A DNA stretch of 64,000 nt from Pedobacter sp. Leaf216 (GTDB lineage Bacteria > Bacteroidota > Bacteroidia > Sphingobacteriales > Sphingobacteriaceae), in the NCBI RefSeq assembly GCF_001421515.1, contig NZ_LMKM01000001.1, forward strand, positions 198,288-262,287. Direction: 5' to 3'. Shown here in pieces: positions 33,338 to 43,251 of this stretch (positions are counted from its first letter, which is position 1; the number at the start of each line of letters is the position of its first letter). A program made the position numbers and the translations under genes. The notes beneath the pieces were generated by a model, which did not search any database, was not told where the DNA came from, and was given only the letters and a program-made list of their open reading frames with translations.

Positions 33338-34027
33338 CTAAAAAAGTCTTAATAATTCTTCGAGGTGAAGAATTTCTTTATGTACATCATCAGGTTTTTC
33401 TTTGCGCATGGGATTGAAAAATATAGCCTCCATCCCAAAGTTTAAAGCACCATAAATATCAGCCTCCAAACTATCGCCAATCATAATGCTTTCTGCTTTA
33501 GAGGCCTTGGCTTTATCCAATGCGTACTCGAAAATTAGTGGATTTGGTTTGTTTACGCCTACATCTTCGGAGATAATTACATTTTCGAAATAAGGATTAA
33601 GGTTAGAAAGATTCATTTTGGTTAAGGTGGTTTCCTTAAATCCATTGGAAATTATATGCAGGGTATATTTTTGTTTCAAATAAGCCAGAACATTTTCGGC
33701 TCCTTCGAAAAGATTGGTTTTGGTAGGTGAAATACTCACATAGTCATCTTCAAACTGATGAGGTACTGCATCTGGATGAATACCCAATTGAATAAAGGTT
33801 TTGCTAAAGCGTTCCGACCTTAAAAAATCTTTCGTGATTTTGCCCAGGTGATAATCGGCCCACAACTGGTGATTATTTTCGGTATAAGTGGAGATAAAAT
33901 CAGAGCAGGATTTTAGGCCAAGCGTATCCAGTTTATACGTTAGGTAAAGCTCGTTCAACGTTTCTTCGGCATTGCGGTCAAAATCCCAAATGGTGTGGTC
34001 AAGGTCGAAGAAAATATGTTTTTTCAT
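33338..34027 (-). CDS. yjjG: YjjG-family noncanonical pyrimidine nucleotidase (HAD)
   Basis: The protein has 229 residues. HAD motif I is FFDLDHTIWDF (Asp8, Asp10), motif II ISNGFKE, motif III lysine in NKPNP and motif IV MIGDSLEAD. The family dephosphorylates damaged or noncanonical pyrimidine monophosphates (house-cleaning). The length and cap region fit YjjG. It is cytoplasmic. Confidence 0.9.
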   Translation of the reverse strand: MKKHIFFDLDHTIWDFDRNAEETLNELYLTYKLDTLGLKSCSDFISTYTENNHQLWADYHLGKITKDFLRSERFSKTFIQLGIHPDAVPHQFEDDYVSISPTKTNLFEGAENVLAYLKQKYTLHIISNGFKETTLTKMNLSNLNPYFENVIISEDVGVNKPNPLIFEYALDKAKASKAESIMIGDSLEADIYGALNFGMEAIFFNPMRKEKPDDVHKEILHLEELLRLF

Positions 34028-34066
34028 GAAATAAGTTTTTACAAAGGTAGCCTAATGATTTTTGAA

Positions 34067-34384
34067 TTATAAATAATCATCAACTTTCGCTTTTAACTCT
34101 TCAATAAGCATTTCATCCATGTATTGGTAATCGTCAGGAATATCAAGTATAATGATTTCCTTTTGGTAGGTTTCTTCAGCGAAACGCTGCGTAATTCTTT
34201 GCTTGTGTTTTTTCTCCATTACAAAAATCAAATCAGCCCACAAAATCAGTTTTGCATTGATTTTAATCCTGGCCGATGGTTCAGTTCCGGCAGATCGTAC
34301 CTGGTGATTAGCATGGTTTTTATAAATGGTTTCGGCAGTAGCACTTCGCCATTTGTTTCTACTGCATACAAAGAGAATATTCAA
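34067..34384 (-). CDS. Short low-molecular-weight phosphatase-like protein
   Basis: The protein has 105 residues, shorter than the usual 150 of LMW tyrosine phosphatases. The P-loop C7-x5-R13-S (CSRNKWRS) is intact, and DIPDDY near the C-terminus can supply the general acid. A conserved short family of this kind exists in many bacteria, so it is probably not truncated. It may act on phosphotyrosine or a small phosphate ester. Confidence 0.82.
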   Translation of the reverse strand: MNILFVCSRNKWRSATAETIYKNHANHQVRSAGTEPSARIKINAKLILWADLIFVMEKKHKQRITQRFAEETYQKEIIILDIPDDYQYMDEMLIEELKAKVDDYL

Positions 34385-34440
34385 GTTTTATTTACTAATG
34401 ATTAATAACGCTAGGGTAAAAATATAGATTGCAGACCAAT

Positions 34441-35091
34441 TTACACTTTCTCACCGTAAGCCAGGTCGCCAGCATCACCAAGCCCTGGAACAATGTAAGA
34501 TTTGCTGGTCATTTCTTCATCAATGGCACCCAGCCAGAGTTTCGCCTTTGGCAGGTTGGCACGTACATGTGCTACCCCCTCGGTACTTGCTATTGCGGCA
34601 ACGATATGAAGTTCTGCTATTTTATAGCGGTTTATAAGCTCTTTACAGCACATTACCATGCTTTGGCCGGTGGCCAACATAGGATCGGCCATAATTAAAA
34701 CTTTTCCATCAAGATCAGGGGTAGAAATGTAATCCATCTGAATTACAAAATCACCGCTCTTTTTTACTTTCCTGTATGCCGAAATAAAACAGCATTCTGC
34801 TTTATCGAAAATATTAAGCAAACCTTGCTGTAAGGGCAAACCGGCCCTGAGTATGGTAGCCATAACCGGCTGTTCTGCCAAAACATTGCAAGGCGAAACA
34901 CCTAGGGGTGTAGTAATATCTTTGGTTGTGTATTGAAGTGATTTACTGATTTCATAAGCGAAAAACTCACCAAGCCGCTCCAGGTTTTTACGGAAACGCA
35001 TCGAATCTTTCTGGATATTCTCATCCCGGAGTTCGGCAATAAAGGTATTGGCAATAGATTTTGTTTTGCTCAGATCAAAAATCATAATCAT
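34441..35091 (-). CDS. upp: Uracil phosphoribosyltransferase
   Basis: The protein has 216 residues. It makes UMP from uracil and PRPP. The PRPP loop is MADPMLATGQS and the uracil-recognition end is YIVPGLGDAGDLAYGE near the C-terminus. The usual DPMLATGG is here DPMLATGQ. The ATG at 35091 and one six bases later are both possible starts. It is monocistronic on spacing. Confidence 0.93.
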   Translation of the reverse strand: MIMIFDLSKTKSIANTFIAELRDENIQKDSMRFRKNLERLGEFFAYEISKSLQYTTKDITTPLGVSPCNVLAEQPVMATILRAGLPLQQGLLNIFDKAECCFISAYRKVKKSGDFVIQMDYISTPDLDGKVLIMADPMLATGQSMVMCCKELINRYKIAELHIVAAIASTEGVAHVRANLPKAKLWLGAIDEEMTSKSYIVPGLGDAGDLAYGEKV

Positions 35092-35165
35092 GTTTTCGGT
35101 ACCCAGGGAATTACCCTGTAATGGTTTAAATTTAAGAATTTTAAGCCAAAATATATTAAACTAAA

Positions 35166-36434
35166 TCAATTACCTGTGTAACTCATCATTTCTGCAAAAA
35201 GTAGTTTTAACTTTTTGTATTTAGGGTGGTTAGCTAAACTCTTTAAATGCCAGCTGCTGTAAAAAGTGCCATTTACAACCTTAACCGAATCAATATACCA
35301 CCGCAAAATTTTTGTAGCGTCCTGGTGTGGCAAAAACTGAAGAATGTAATCGGTTAAACAATAAGAATTAACAAGCAGGGGCGTTACTTTTTCGAGTTGC
35401 AGATCGTACCAGCTAAATGCTGTGCAGGTACCGGCCCTAAAACCAGGTACATTACTGTAACCCATCGAATAATCGGCAGTAATACCTGAGTTGAGAATAT
35501 TAAGGTAACAAATGGGAAACTTTAAAACTTCCAGTTGCTGACTGCTTGAAGGAACAATATTTGGATGTATCTTTTTAAGTTTCGATAAGCCTTCTTTAAT
35601 TTCTACCTTTTTTTGCACATCGCTGGCGCAAGGCCTTAATAAACCTAATGATTGGTTAGCTAAAAGCTGTGAAATGCCGCTTATCCGGAGGTATTCTATC
35701 GGTACATCTGGAAAATCGGCAAAATAGAGTGGCTTATTTTTCTTTTTGGCAAAAATGTTGTTCGTTTCTTCCAAAACCTTCTCATTATTGATACCAATAC
35801 CGGTAAGCACATCAAATTTAGAGCTGAGGTAATTGTTCTCTTTTTTAAAAAGTGCACTAAAAACAAATTTAGTCCGGTTTAAAAAGCCATCGGGTATATT
35901 GGGCGGTAAACTAAAGTGTATGGTGGGCTGCTGTTGAAATTTCTTTTCGTGAAATTTAAACTCGGGATGTTTTTTCCTGATGATACTTTTAATCATCAGC
36001 GCCCACTCATCAATAATCGGCCGCTCTAAAATCCGCCATTTGTGCTGATAACTTTTTGATGGTTTAAAAGCTTCGTCTGTTACTTGCTGATGAAGATATT
36101 CTTCGTAACGGGTAACAATAAAAAACGAGGCAGCAAAAATATCAAAGGGTAAAGTAGAATCCTCAACGGGAAAAGGAACCTGGTACTCGCCAAAAGAAAT
36201 GCTTTTAGGTTTTAGTTCTTCCAGTTTATTGGAGAAAAGCAACGGGGTACTTTTAAAAAAAAGTTCAGCGCCCAATGGCTGTTCGCCATAACTGATCTTA
36301 ACCTGGTCGCTTTGCAGAAAATATTGGCTATTGCCGGTAAATTCTACTTCGGCCTTAAGTATATCCTTAAAAATAAAATTGAAGATATATTTTATCCTGG
36401 GCGTTAATATATTGGAGAAGATGATTAGATGCAT
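35166..36434 (-). CDS. Polysaccharide deacetylase-like protein (DUF7033 type)
   Basis: The protein has 422 residues and no signal peptide. The C-terminal half has the GITADYSMGYSNVPGFRAGT segment, diagnostic of a Bacteroidota group annotated as polysaccharide deacetylases, together with the HxxxxLPHQD-like end. The classical NodB metal triad (D/H/H) is not clearly visible, so activity is uncertain. The N-terminal 200 residues match a domain seen only in this group. It is flanked by unrelated genes. Confidence 0.75.
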   Translation of the reverse strand: MHLIIFSNILTPRIKYIFNFIFKDILKAEVEFTGNSQYFLQSDQVKISYGEQPLGAELFFKSTPLLFSNKLEELKPKSISFGEYQVPFPVEDSTLPFDIFAASFFIVTRYEEYLHQQVTDEAFKPSKSYQHKWRILERPIIDEWALMIKSIIRKKHPEFKFHEKKFQQQPTIHFSLPPNIPDGFLNRTKFVFSALFKKENNYLSSKFDVLTGIGINNEKVLEETNNIFAKKKNKPLYFADFPDVPIEYLRISGISQLLANQSLGLLRPCASDVQKKVEIKEGLSKLKKIHPNIVPSSSQQLEVLKFPICYLNILNSGITADYSMGYSNVPGFRAGTCTAFSWYDLQLEKVTPLLVNSYCLTDYILQFLPHQDATKILRWYIDSVKVVNGTFYSSWHLKSLANHPKYKKLKLLFAEMMSYTGN

Positions 36435-36570
36435 AACCTATTTTAACAAACCGGAATTTTAAAACAAAGATTACAAGAAATATTTCTCAGCCAATATTAA
36501 CAAAACAATACCGCCTAATAAAATTAACGGTAATTTAACACTGAACCGTTATCTAATACAAAAATTACAA

Positions 36571-37077
36571 TTAAAAGTTTGCGCTGAACTTTTTATCAGG
36601 GTAAAGAATCTTGGTACTTTTGCGGTTATTCCCTTTCACAATATGCACTATACTCATCTGATCATCAAACATATCGTATAAAATAGTATCGTTCACTTCT
36701 ACCGATTTTATTGCCGGAATTTTTTCAACTTCGAGGTAGATGTTTGTGGCTTCATGATCGATCTCAAACCCGATGTAATTCATTACGACGGGTTTTCCAT
36801 TGGCTTTTACCTGTAAATGGGAAAGCAGGTATTTTTTTACCAGTTCATCCATCGCATTCTTCATGTTTGGATTGCTCAAATCGGTTTTCTGCTTATACAT
36901 TTTAGCCAAAATGGCCTCAAAATCATCCGAAAAAATCTTACAGCTTATCTCCAGCGTTTTATCTTTAGCATTAAAGTTTACTTCGGTTGTACTTACATGA
37001 AGCGGATGTTTTATGCCAGCCTCAACAGAGAAAAAGGCACCGCACAAAAGCAGCAGAATATATTTTAATTTATGCAT
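36571..37077 (-). CDS. Exported DUF6702-like protein
   Basis: The protein has 168 residues from the ATG at 37077 (MHKLKYILLLLCGAFFSVEA), the start that gives a clean signal peptide. HPLHVSTTEVNFNAKDKTLEISCKIFSDDFE is the hallmark of a small family of exported Bacteroidota proteins, named DUF6702 from memory. Members often lie beside M1 peptidase and HupE genes, and such genes occur 1-2 kb away here on the other strand. The function is unknown. Confidence 0.78.
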   Translation of the reverse strand: MHKLKYILLLLCGAFFSVEAGIKHPLHVSTTEVNFNAKDKTLEISCKIFSDDFEAILAKMYKQKTDLSNPNMKNAMDELVKKYLLSHLQVKANGKPVVMNYIGFEIDHEATNIYLEVEKIPAIKSVEVNDTILYDMFDDQMSIVHIVKGNNRKSTKILYPDKKFSANF

Positions 37078-37120
37078 CAATATTTTTGTTTTCAGCAAAC
37101 AAAGTTAAGAGATAAATCGG

Positions 37121-37786
37121 CTACTTATTAAATGTAATTAAGGTGTTATGCCCGCGTTGCTCAAGCTGTAAATGTTTAAAATTTAACCTGGCAAATATTT
37201 TAGCTAATTTTTTGTGGGAGGGATGGACATGGGTAAATTTAATATTAAAATTTTCGTTAAGCCAATAACTCATTTTCATTGCCATTTTTTTTAATCCTGA
37301 TTCTTTTTCAAGTTCTTCCTTTAGGTATTTTTCATTGTTAACTATAATAAAACCATATCCGTTTTCTTTTACCAGATTGTAAATGCATTTGGCAAAACGG
37401 ATGTCGTTAATACAATAATACCAGCAGATGCGGTTAAAAATTATATCGAATTTCCCATGGGCCTCTTCCAGGTAACCAAGTGAAAAGTTCAGTGCGAGGC
37501 TCTCGTTTGCAGCTTTGGTTTTGGCGATATCAAGATAGTTCCGGCTGATATCGTGCCAGGTAACTTTTGCCCCTTTTTTAGCAAAAGCAATGCTATATTG
37601 CCCTGGTCCGGCACCGAGATCGAGTATCGTTTTATTTTTAAAATCAGGTACCCGTTCTTTTATTGCCTCTATCACCTCATTATTTAATTTTTGACACTCA
37701 TTTGCGGCATACTTTTCTGCAAAAGCTTTAGGAACAGGATCGAAACCTTTTTCGGGTTTTTGAAAATAATATTTAAGCCAAAGCAT
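37121..37786 (-). CDS. SAM-dependent methyltransferase (class I)
   Basis: The protein has 221 residues. Motif I is ILDLGAGPGQYS (near 55), the ribose-binding acidic residue is in VTWHDIS, and FDIIFNRICWYYCIND is the strand-4 region. It is a soluble methyltransferase with unknown substrate. It starts upstream of the DUF6702 gene with a 43-base gap on the same strand. Confidence 0.87.
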   Translation of the reverse strand: MLWLKYYFQKPEKGFDPVPKAFAEKYAANECQKLNNEVIEAIKERVPDFKNKTILDLGAGPGQYSIAFAKKGAKVTWHDISRNYLDIAKTKAANESLALNFSLGYLEEAHGKFDIIFNRICWYYCINDIRFAKCIYNLVKENGYGFIIVNNEKYLKEELEKESGLKKMAMKMSYWLNENFNIKFTHVHPSHKKLAKIFARLNFKHLQLEQRGHNTLITFNK

Positions 37787-38030
37787 ATCGATGATTAAAA
37801 AACCAGTATTTCAGGTACCAATATAACTTATTGTTTGTGCAACTTAAACAACAATCTAGTTTACACCTGTAAACCTTGTAATTGGTTAATAATTGCTGTA
37901 AAACATAAAATATTGGTAACAAATTTGGTATTTAGGCTTTTGTTTAATGGATATTTGGTCTTTATGGAATTAAAAATATATTTTTAATCTTTATAATCTA
38001 TTTTGCCTCCAATAGTTAGCTTATTATTTC

Positions 38031-38615
38031 ATGCCGTTACAAGATTTTATCTTTTATTTCAAACTGGGTTGGGAACATATTATAAGCGCTGATGCTTTAG
38101 ATCATCAACTTTTTGTTTTAGCATTGGTGGCCATTTACAGCTACAATAATCTGAAACAGGTATTGATACTCGTTACTGCTTTTACCATCGGCCATTCGCT
38201 AACCTTACTTTTGAGTGTATTGGACATCATCAGATTCGAAAGCAAATGGGTAGAATTTTTAATTCCCTGCACCATAGTAATTACCGCGATAAGTAATTTA
38301 TTCAGGAAGAATTTTTCATTAAAATCAGTCAAAATCAATTACTTTCTGGCATTGGGTTTTGGATTGATCCACGGAATGGGTTTTGCAAATTCCATCAGGA
38401 TTATGCTGGCAAAAGACCAGAACATTGGGTGGGGATTATTTGGTTTTAATGTTGGCTTAGAGGCCGGACAGGTTTTTATGGTGATTATTATTTTATTGGT
38501 TACATTTTTTATTTTTAACTATACACGTATAAAACGCACCAGTTGGGTGTTATTTGTATCTGCAGCCGTATTTAGCCTGGCTTTAAAAATGGCTTTGGAA
38601 AGAATTCCTCTTTAA
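38031..38615 (+). CDS. HupE/UreJ-family membrane protein
   Basis: The protein has 194 residues with five to six hydrophobic helices. GWEHIISADALDHQLFVLAL at the start and FGLIHGMGFANSIR in the middle are the HupE/UreJ_2 hallmarks, including conserved His and Asp. It may transport or insert nickel or another metal. It ends nine bases before the M1 peptidase gene, so the two are co-transcribed. Confidence 0.85.
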   Translation: MPLQDFIFYFKLGWEHIISADALDHQLFVLALVAIYSYNNLKQVLILVTAFTIGHSLTLLLSVLDIIRFESKWVEFLIPCTIVITAISNLFRKNFSLKSVKINYFLALGFGLIHGMGFANSIRIMLAKDQNIGWGLFGFNVGLEAGQVFMVIIILLVTFFIFNYTRIKRTSWVLFVSAAVFSLALKMALERIPL

Positions 38616-38624
38616 CAACATATT

Positions 38625-40997
38625 ATGAATAAACTGTATACATTAACCGGCCTTTTACTCTTTTCGGGTAGTTTGGCCATGGCCCAAAACATTTTGAACA
38701 ATCCGGGCAGTAACCACGGAAACAAGTTTGAGCAATTGGGCACTATTTTACCTACCCCAAATGAACAACGCACAGCCAGTGGTGCACCAGGCGTTAAATA
38801 TTGGCAGCAACGGGCCGATTACAACATCAAATGTGAGCTGGATGAAAAAAACCTATTGTTAACAGGGTCTGAAACCGTAACCTACACCAATAATTCGCCC
38901 GATCCGTTAACCTATATCTGGTTGCAGCTTGACGAAAACGAGCATAGCACCGATAAAAGTGCAAACTATCAGGATGCAACCAAAATGCCAGCTATCGGTA
39001 CCACCAAAAATTTAGATCAACTTAGTGCAAAGGATAATAATGGTTTTGGGATTAACATTACCAAATTAACAGATGCAACAGGCAAAAACCTAAAGTATAC
39101 TGTTAATAAAACCATGATGAGGGTGGATTTGCCTGTAGCTTTAAGAACCGGCCAAAAATTAATTTTTAACATTGACTGGAACTATAAAATTACCGACAGA
39201 ATGAGCGTTGGAGGCCGTGGCGGATATGAATTTTTTCCAAATGATGGGAATTACCTGTTCACCATGACTCAGTGGTACCCACGTTTATGTGTATATAGCG
39301 ATTTCCAGGGATGGCAGAACCATCAATTTACCGGCAGAGGAGAATTTGCGTTAACTTTTGGTGATTTTAAAGTACAAATGACTGTTCCGGCAGATCACTT
39401 GGTAGGTTCAACAGGCGAATGTATCAATTACAGCGCTGTTCTAAATCCAACACAATTGGCCAGATACAATTCTGCTAAAACCGCAGCTGCACCCGTAGAA
39501 ATTCAAACGCTTGCAGAGGCCAAAGCTGCAGAAACCAAAAAATCGACCGCTAAAAAAACATGGGTTTTTAATGCCAATAATGTGCGCGATTTCGCCTGGA
39601 CTTCTTCACGGAAGTTTATCTGGGATGCGATGCCTCAAAAAATTCAGGCCAACAACAACACCGTAATGTGTATGAGTTTTTATGGAAAAGAAGCCTATAG
39701 TTTATACAGCAAATTTTCTACCCGCGCAGTTGCCCACACCATTAAAACTTATTCAGATTTCACCATTCCTTACCCATATCCTGTTGCCCAAAGCATTGAG
39801 GCGGCCAACGGAATGGAATATCCGATGATCTGTTTCAACTACGGCCGTACCGATGCTGACGGAACATATAGTGAAAGCACTAAAAACGGCATGTTGGGCG
39901 TGGTAATTCACGAAGTTGGGCACAACTTTTTCCCGATGATTGTTAACAGTGATGAACGCCAGTGGACCTGGATGGATGAAGGGCTGAATTCTTTTGTAGA
40001 ATACTTAACAGAGGAACTTTGGGACAATAAATTTCCGAGCAAAAAAGGGCCGGCATATACCATTGTTGATTACATGAAACTGCCTAAGGATGAATTGGAG
40101 CCGATTATGAGCAATTCTGAAAATATTGCACGTTTTGGTCCGAATGCCTATTCAAAACCTGCAACGGGTTTAAACATCCTACGCGAAACAATTATGGGCC
40201 GAGACCTTTTCGATTATGCCTTTAAAGAATATTCAAGAAGATGGGCATTTAAACACCCTGAACCTGCCGACCTTTTCCGTACGATGGAAGATGCCAGTGG
40301 AGAAGATTTAGATTGGTTTTGGAGAGGTTGGTTTTATGGAACCGATCCATGTGACATTTCTTTGGATAGCGTAAAATTTGCAAAGGCAGATTTCCCTAAA
40401 GAAGTACCTGCGGCAAGATCAAGAATGGTAAAAATAGATAAGCCTGCAGTGAATGCTTTTGAGGATATTTCGAAAATCAGAAACCGTGAAGATAAAAAAA
40501 TCAACTTCTATACCGATAAAAATACCGCAGCCCAAGATTTTTATTACAAGTATGATAGAGGCCTGGTTACTGTTGATACTACAATTTCATCAAAGATGGA
40601 TATAACTCCACCTGTAGAAGTTGTTGCAGATGCAGATCAAAGTAAATACAACAATAAATTCTTGTATGAGTTAAGTTTTAGCAACAAAGGTGGCTTGGTT
40701 ATGCCGGTTATTGTAGAATTTACTTATAAAGATGGAACAAAAGAAATAGACCGTATACCGGCACAGATTTGGAGACATAATGAATTGAAAACTTCTAAAT
40801 TTTATGTAAAAGACAAAGAAGTGGCTTCTATATTAGTTGATCCATTACGCGAAACCGCTGATATTGATACCACAAACAATAGTTGGGGAGGTAAAGCCAA
40901 AGAAAGCAAGTTTAAAGTTTATAAAGCAAAAACCGGTGGGGCAGTAAGAGGCCAATCTGTTGGCAAAAACCCAATGCAGGCGGCTACGGGTAAATAA
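38625..40997 (+). CDS. M1 family metallopeptidase (aminopeptidase-like), exported
   Basis: The protein has 790 residues and a signal peptide (ending AMAQ). The M1 zinc site is HEVGH at 429-433 with Glu452 in WMDEGLN at the canonical 18-residue spacing. NGMEYP supplies the GxMEN-like substrate motif. The N-terminal beta domain contains YPRLCVYSD and the C-terminal part is beta-rich. It probably trims peptides in the periplasm. It is the second gene of a unit with HupE. Confidence 0.93.
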   Translation: MNKLYTLTGLLLFSGSLAMAQNILNNPGSNHGNKFEQLGTILPTPNEQRTASGAPGVKYWQQRADYNIKCELDEKNLLLTGSETVTYTNNSPDPLTYIWLQLDENEHSTDKSANYQDATKMPAIGTTKNLDQLSAKDNNGFGINITKLTDATGKNLKYTVNKTMMRVDLPVALRTGQKLIFNIDWNYKITDRMSVGGRGGYEFFPNDGNYLFTMTQWYPRLCVYSDFQGWQNHQFTGRGEFALTFGDFKVQMTVPADHLVGSTGECINYSAVLNPTQLARYNSAKTAAAPVEIQTLAEAKAAETKKSTAKKTWVFNANNVRDFAWTSSRKFIWDAMPQKIQANNNTVMCMSFYGKEAYSLYSKFSTRAVAHTIKTYSDFTIPYPYPVAQSIEAANGMEYPMICFNYGRTDADGTYSESTKNGMLGVVIHEVGHNFFPMIVNSDERQWTWMDEGLNSFVEYLTEELWDNKFPSKKGPAYTIVDYMKLPKDELEPIMSNSENIARFGPNAYSKPATGLNILRETIMGRDLFDYAFKEYSRRWAFKHPEPADLFRTMEDASGEDLDWFWRGWFYGTDPCDISLDSVKFAKADFPKEVPAARSRMVKIDKPAVNAFEDISKIRNREDKKINFYTDKNTAAQDFYYKYDRGLVTVDTTISSKMDITPPVEVVADADQSKYNNKFLYELSFSNKGGLVMPVIVEFTYKDGTKEIDRIPAQIWRHNELKTSKFYVKDKEVASILVDPLRETADIDTTNNSWGGKAKESKFKVYKAKTGGAVRGQSVGKNPMQAATGK

Positions 40998-41023
40998 AAG
41001 ATTCCCGCGCTTATTCTAAGCGA

Positions 41024-41079
41024 TGATAATTTAGACCGTAGCGGAGAATTTAATTATTGCCAGTTACCAGCGAAGTATT
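41024..41079. repeat. Intergenic element, second copy of the ATAATTTAGACC...CGAAGTATT type
   Basis: It shares ATAATTTAGACC, CGGAG and CGAAGTATT with 18781-18838 at the same order and similar spacing, and also precedes a terminator. Confidence 0.4.
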
Positions 41080-41091
41080 AAGATTGCAACT

Positions 41092-41126
41092 AATCCCCGT
41101 TGAAAAAAATCAACGGGGATTTTATT
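41092..41126 (+). terminator. Rho-independent terminator after the M1 peptidase gene
   Basis: AATCCCCGTTGA pairs perfectly with TCAACGGGGATT across an A-rich loop and is followed by TTTATTTT. A longer upstream frame of uvrB runs through it and is rejected for that reason. Confidence 0.9.
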
Positions 41127-41191
41127 TTCCAACTTTCCTGACTTTCGCCTGTTTTACTCTTTACAGCCTAAACCGTATATTTGATATACTC

Positions 41192-43234
41192 ATGAAATTT
41201 AAAATCACTTCAGAATATCAGCCCACCGGAGACCAGCCCAGCGCAATAAAACAATTGGTTGATGGTGTAAATGCAAACGAACATTATCAAACGTTATTGG
41301 GGGTTACAGGATCGGGAAAAACATTTACTGTGGCCAACGTGATTGAACAGACGCAAAAGCCTACTTTGATTTTAAGTCACAATAAAACCCTAGCGGCGCA
41401 GCTCTACGGCGAGTTTAAAAATTTCTTTCCCGAAAACTCTGTTAATTATTTTGTTTCCTATTACGATTACTATCAGCCCGAAGCCTTTATCGCCTCTAGC
41501 AATACCTATATTGAAAAAGACCTCAGTATAAACGAAGAGATTGAAAAGCTTCGGTTACGCACTACATCTTCGCTAATGAGCGGAAGGCGCGATATTATTG
41601 TCGTATCTTCTATTTCCTGCATTTATGGTATGGGTAATCCCGAAGATTTCTCCAGAATGGTTTTCCGTTTTGGCGTAGGCTTACGGATTTCACGAAATGC
41701 TTTTTTACATAGTTTAGTAGAAATTCTATATTCACGTACCACAACCGAGTTCAAACGCGGAACTTTTAGGGTTAAGGGTGATACTGTAGATATTTTTCCT
41801 GCCTATCTTGATCATGCCTACCGCATTTCCTTTTTCGGGGATGATATTGAAGAACTTTCAGCAATTGATCCAGTTTCGGGCAAAACGTTGGAAAAACTTG
41901 AAGATATGGCCATTTATCCTGCAAATCTTTTTGTTACGCCAAAAGATAGGTTCAACTCTTCCATCTGGGGAATTCAGGAAGAACTGGAAATCCGTAAAAA
42001 CCAGCTCATTGCCGACCGACATTTGCTGGAAGCGAAAAGATTGGAAGAAAGGACGAATTTCGATATCGAGATGATGAAAGAACTGGGTTATTGTTCGGGT
42101 ATCGAAAATTATTCGCGTTTTTTTGATGGAAGACAGCCTGGTATGCGTCCTTTTTGTTTGCTGGATTATTTCCCGGAAGATTATTTAATGGTAATTGACG
42201 AAAGCCACGTTACCGTTCCACAGATCAGGGCGATGTACGGTGGGGATAGATCGCGTAAATTATCATTGGTTGAATACGGTTTCCGTTTACCAGCAGCACT
42301 TGATAACCGGCCTTTAAACTTTAACGAATTTGAAGCTCTTGCTCCGCAAACCATTTATGTGAGTGCAACGCCTGCGGAATACGAACTGGAAAAATCGGAA
42401 GGTGTAGTGGTAGAGCAGGTAATCAGACCTACAGGGTTACTTGATCCTGTGATTGAAATCAGACCGGCAATAAATCAGGTTGATGATTTACTGGATGAAA
42501 TTGACCTAACCATAAAGGATGGCGGACGTATTCTGGTAACTACTTTGACTAAACGGATGGCCGAGGAGTTAACCAAATATCTAGACCGTTTAAATATTAA
42601 AACCAGGTATATCCACTCCGAAATTAAAACCCTTGAACGTGTGGAAATCCTGCGTGGTTTACGCCTTGGAGAATTTGATGTTTTAGTGGGAATTAACCTT
42701 TTACGTGAAGGTTTAGATTTACCGGAAGTAACTTTGGTTGCTATTTTAGATGCCGATAAAGAGGGCTTCCTGCGCTCGGAGAAATCTTTAATACAGACTA
42801 TTGGCCGTGCTGCCCGTAATGACAGGGGGCGTGTGATTATGTATGCTGACGGAATTACCGAAAGTATGGAAAAAACCATTTCAGAAACGAACAGACGTAG
42901 AGATATACAGATTGCATATAACCTTGAGCACGGAATTACCCCAAAAACCGTTGGAAAATCAAGGGAAGCCATTTTAGAGCAGACCTCTGTACTTGATTTC
43001 TCTCAAAAAGCAAGCGATAACAAAGCAAGAGCTTATGTAGAAAATGCCGAAATCAGCATTGCTGCAGATCCAATAGTGCAATATATGGGAAAAGCAGAAA
43101 TGCAACGCGCTATCGATACCACCCGTAAGGATATGCAGAAAGCAGCAAAAGATATGGACTTTTTACAAGCCGCAAAACTGCGTGATGAAATGTTTGCCTT
43201 GGAGAAAATGTTTAACGAAAAGTTTGGCAAGTAA
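41192..43234 (+). CDS. uvrB: Excinuclease ABC subunit B
   Basis: The protein has 680 residues from the ATG at 41192 (MKFKITSEYQPTGDQ), the family's normal start. It is the damage-verification helicase of nucleotide excision repair. The Walker A motif is GVTGSGKT (near 37-44), the beta-hairpin that inserts into DNA is near YYDYYQPEAF, the Walker B region is VIDESH, and helicase motif VI is QTIGRAARN. The C-terminal UVR domain (QAAKLRDEMFALEK) binds UvrC. TATATTTG at 41176-41183 is a good -7 element and would give a leader of only a few bases. Confidence 0.97.
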   Translation: MKFKITSEYQPTGDQPSAIKQLVDGVNANEHYQTLLGVTGSGKTFTVANVIEQTQKPTLILSHNKTLAAQLYGEFKNFFPENSVNYFVSYYDYYQPEAFIASSNTYIEKDLSINEEIEKLRLRTTSSLMSGRRDIIVVSSISCIYGMGNPEDFSRMVFRFGVGLRISRNAFLHSLVEILYSRTTTEFKRGTFRVKGDTVDIFPAYLDHAYRISFFGDDIEELSAIDPVSGKTLEKLEDMAIYPANLFVTPKDRFNSSIWGIQEELEIRKNQLIADRHLLEAKRLEERTNFDIEMMKELGYCSGIENYSRFFDGRQPGMRPFCLLDYFPEDYLMVIDESHVTVPQIRAMYGGDRSRKLSLVEYGFRLPAALDNRPLNFNEFEALAPQTIYVSATPAEYELEKSEGVVVEQVIRPTGLLDPVIEIRPAINQVDDLLDEIDLTIKDGGRILVTTLTKRMAEELTKYLDRLNIKTRYIHSEIKTLERVEILRGLRLGEFDVLVGINLLREGLDLPEVTLVAILDADKEGFLRSEKSLIQTIGRAARNDRGRVIMYADGITESMEKTISETNRRRDIQIAYNLEHGITPKTVGKSREAILEQTSVLDFSQKASDNKARAYVENAEISIAADPIVQYMGKAEMQRAIDTTRKDMQKAAKDMDFLQAAKLRDEMFALEKMFNEKFGK

Positions 43235-43251
43235 CGATTTGGTTTTATAGC

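Noticed and set aside
34067..34384. Truncated LMW phosphatase pseudogene
   Set aside because: The short form has an intact P-loop and acid residue and matches a known short subgroup, so it is kept as a normal gene.
41057..41191. Upstream extension of uvrB
   Set aside because: It crosses the terminator of the M1 peptidase gene and adds residues not in the UvrB family.
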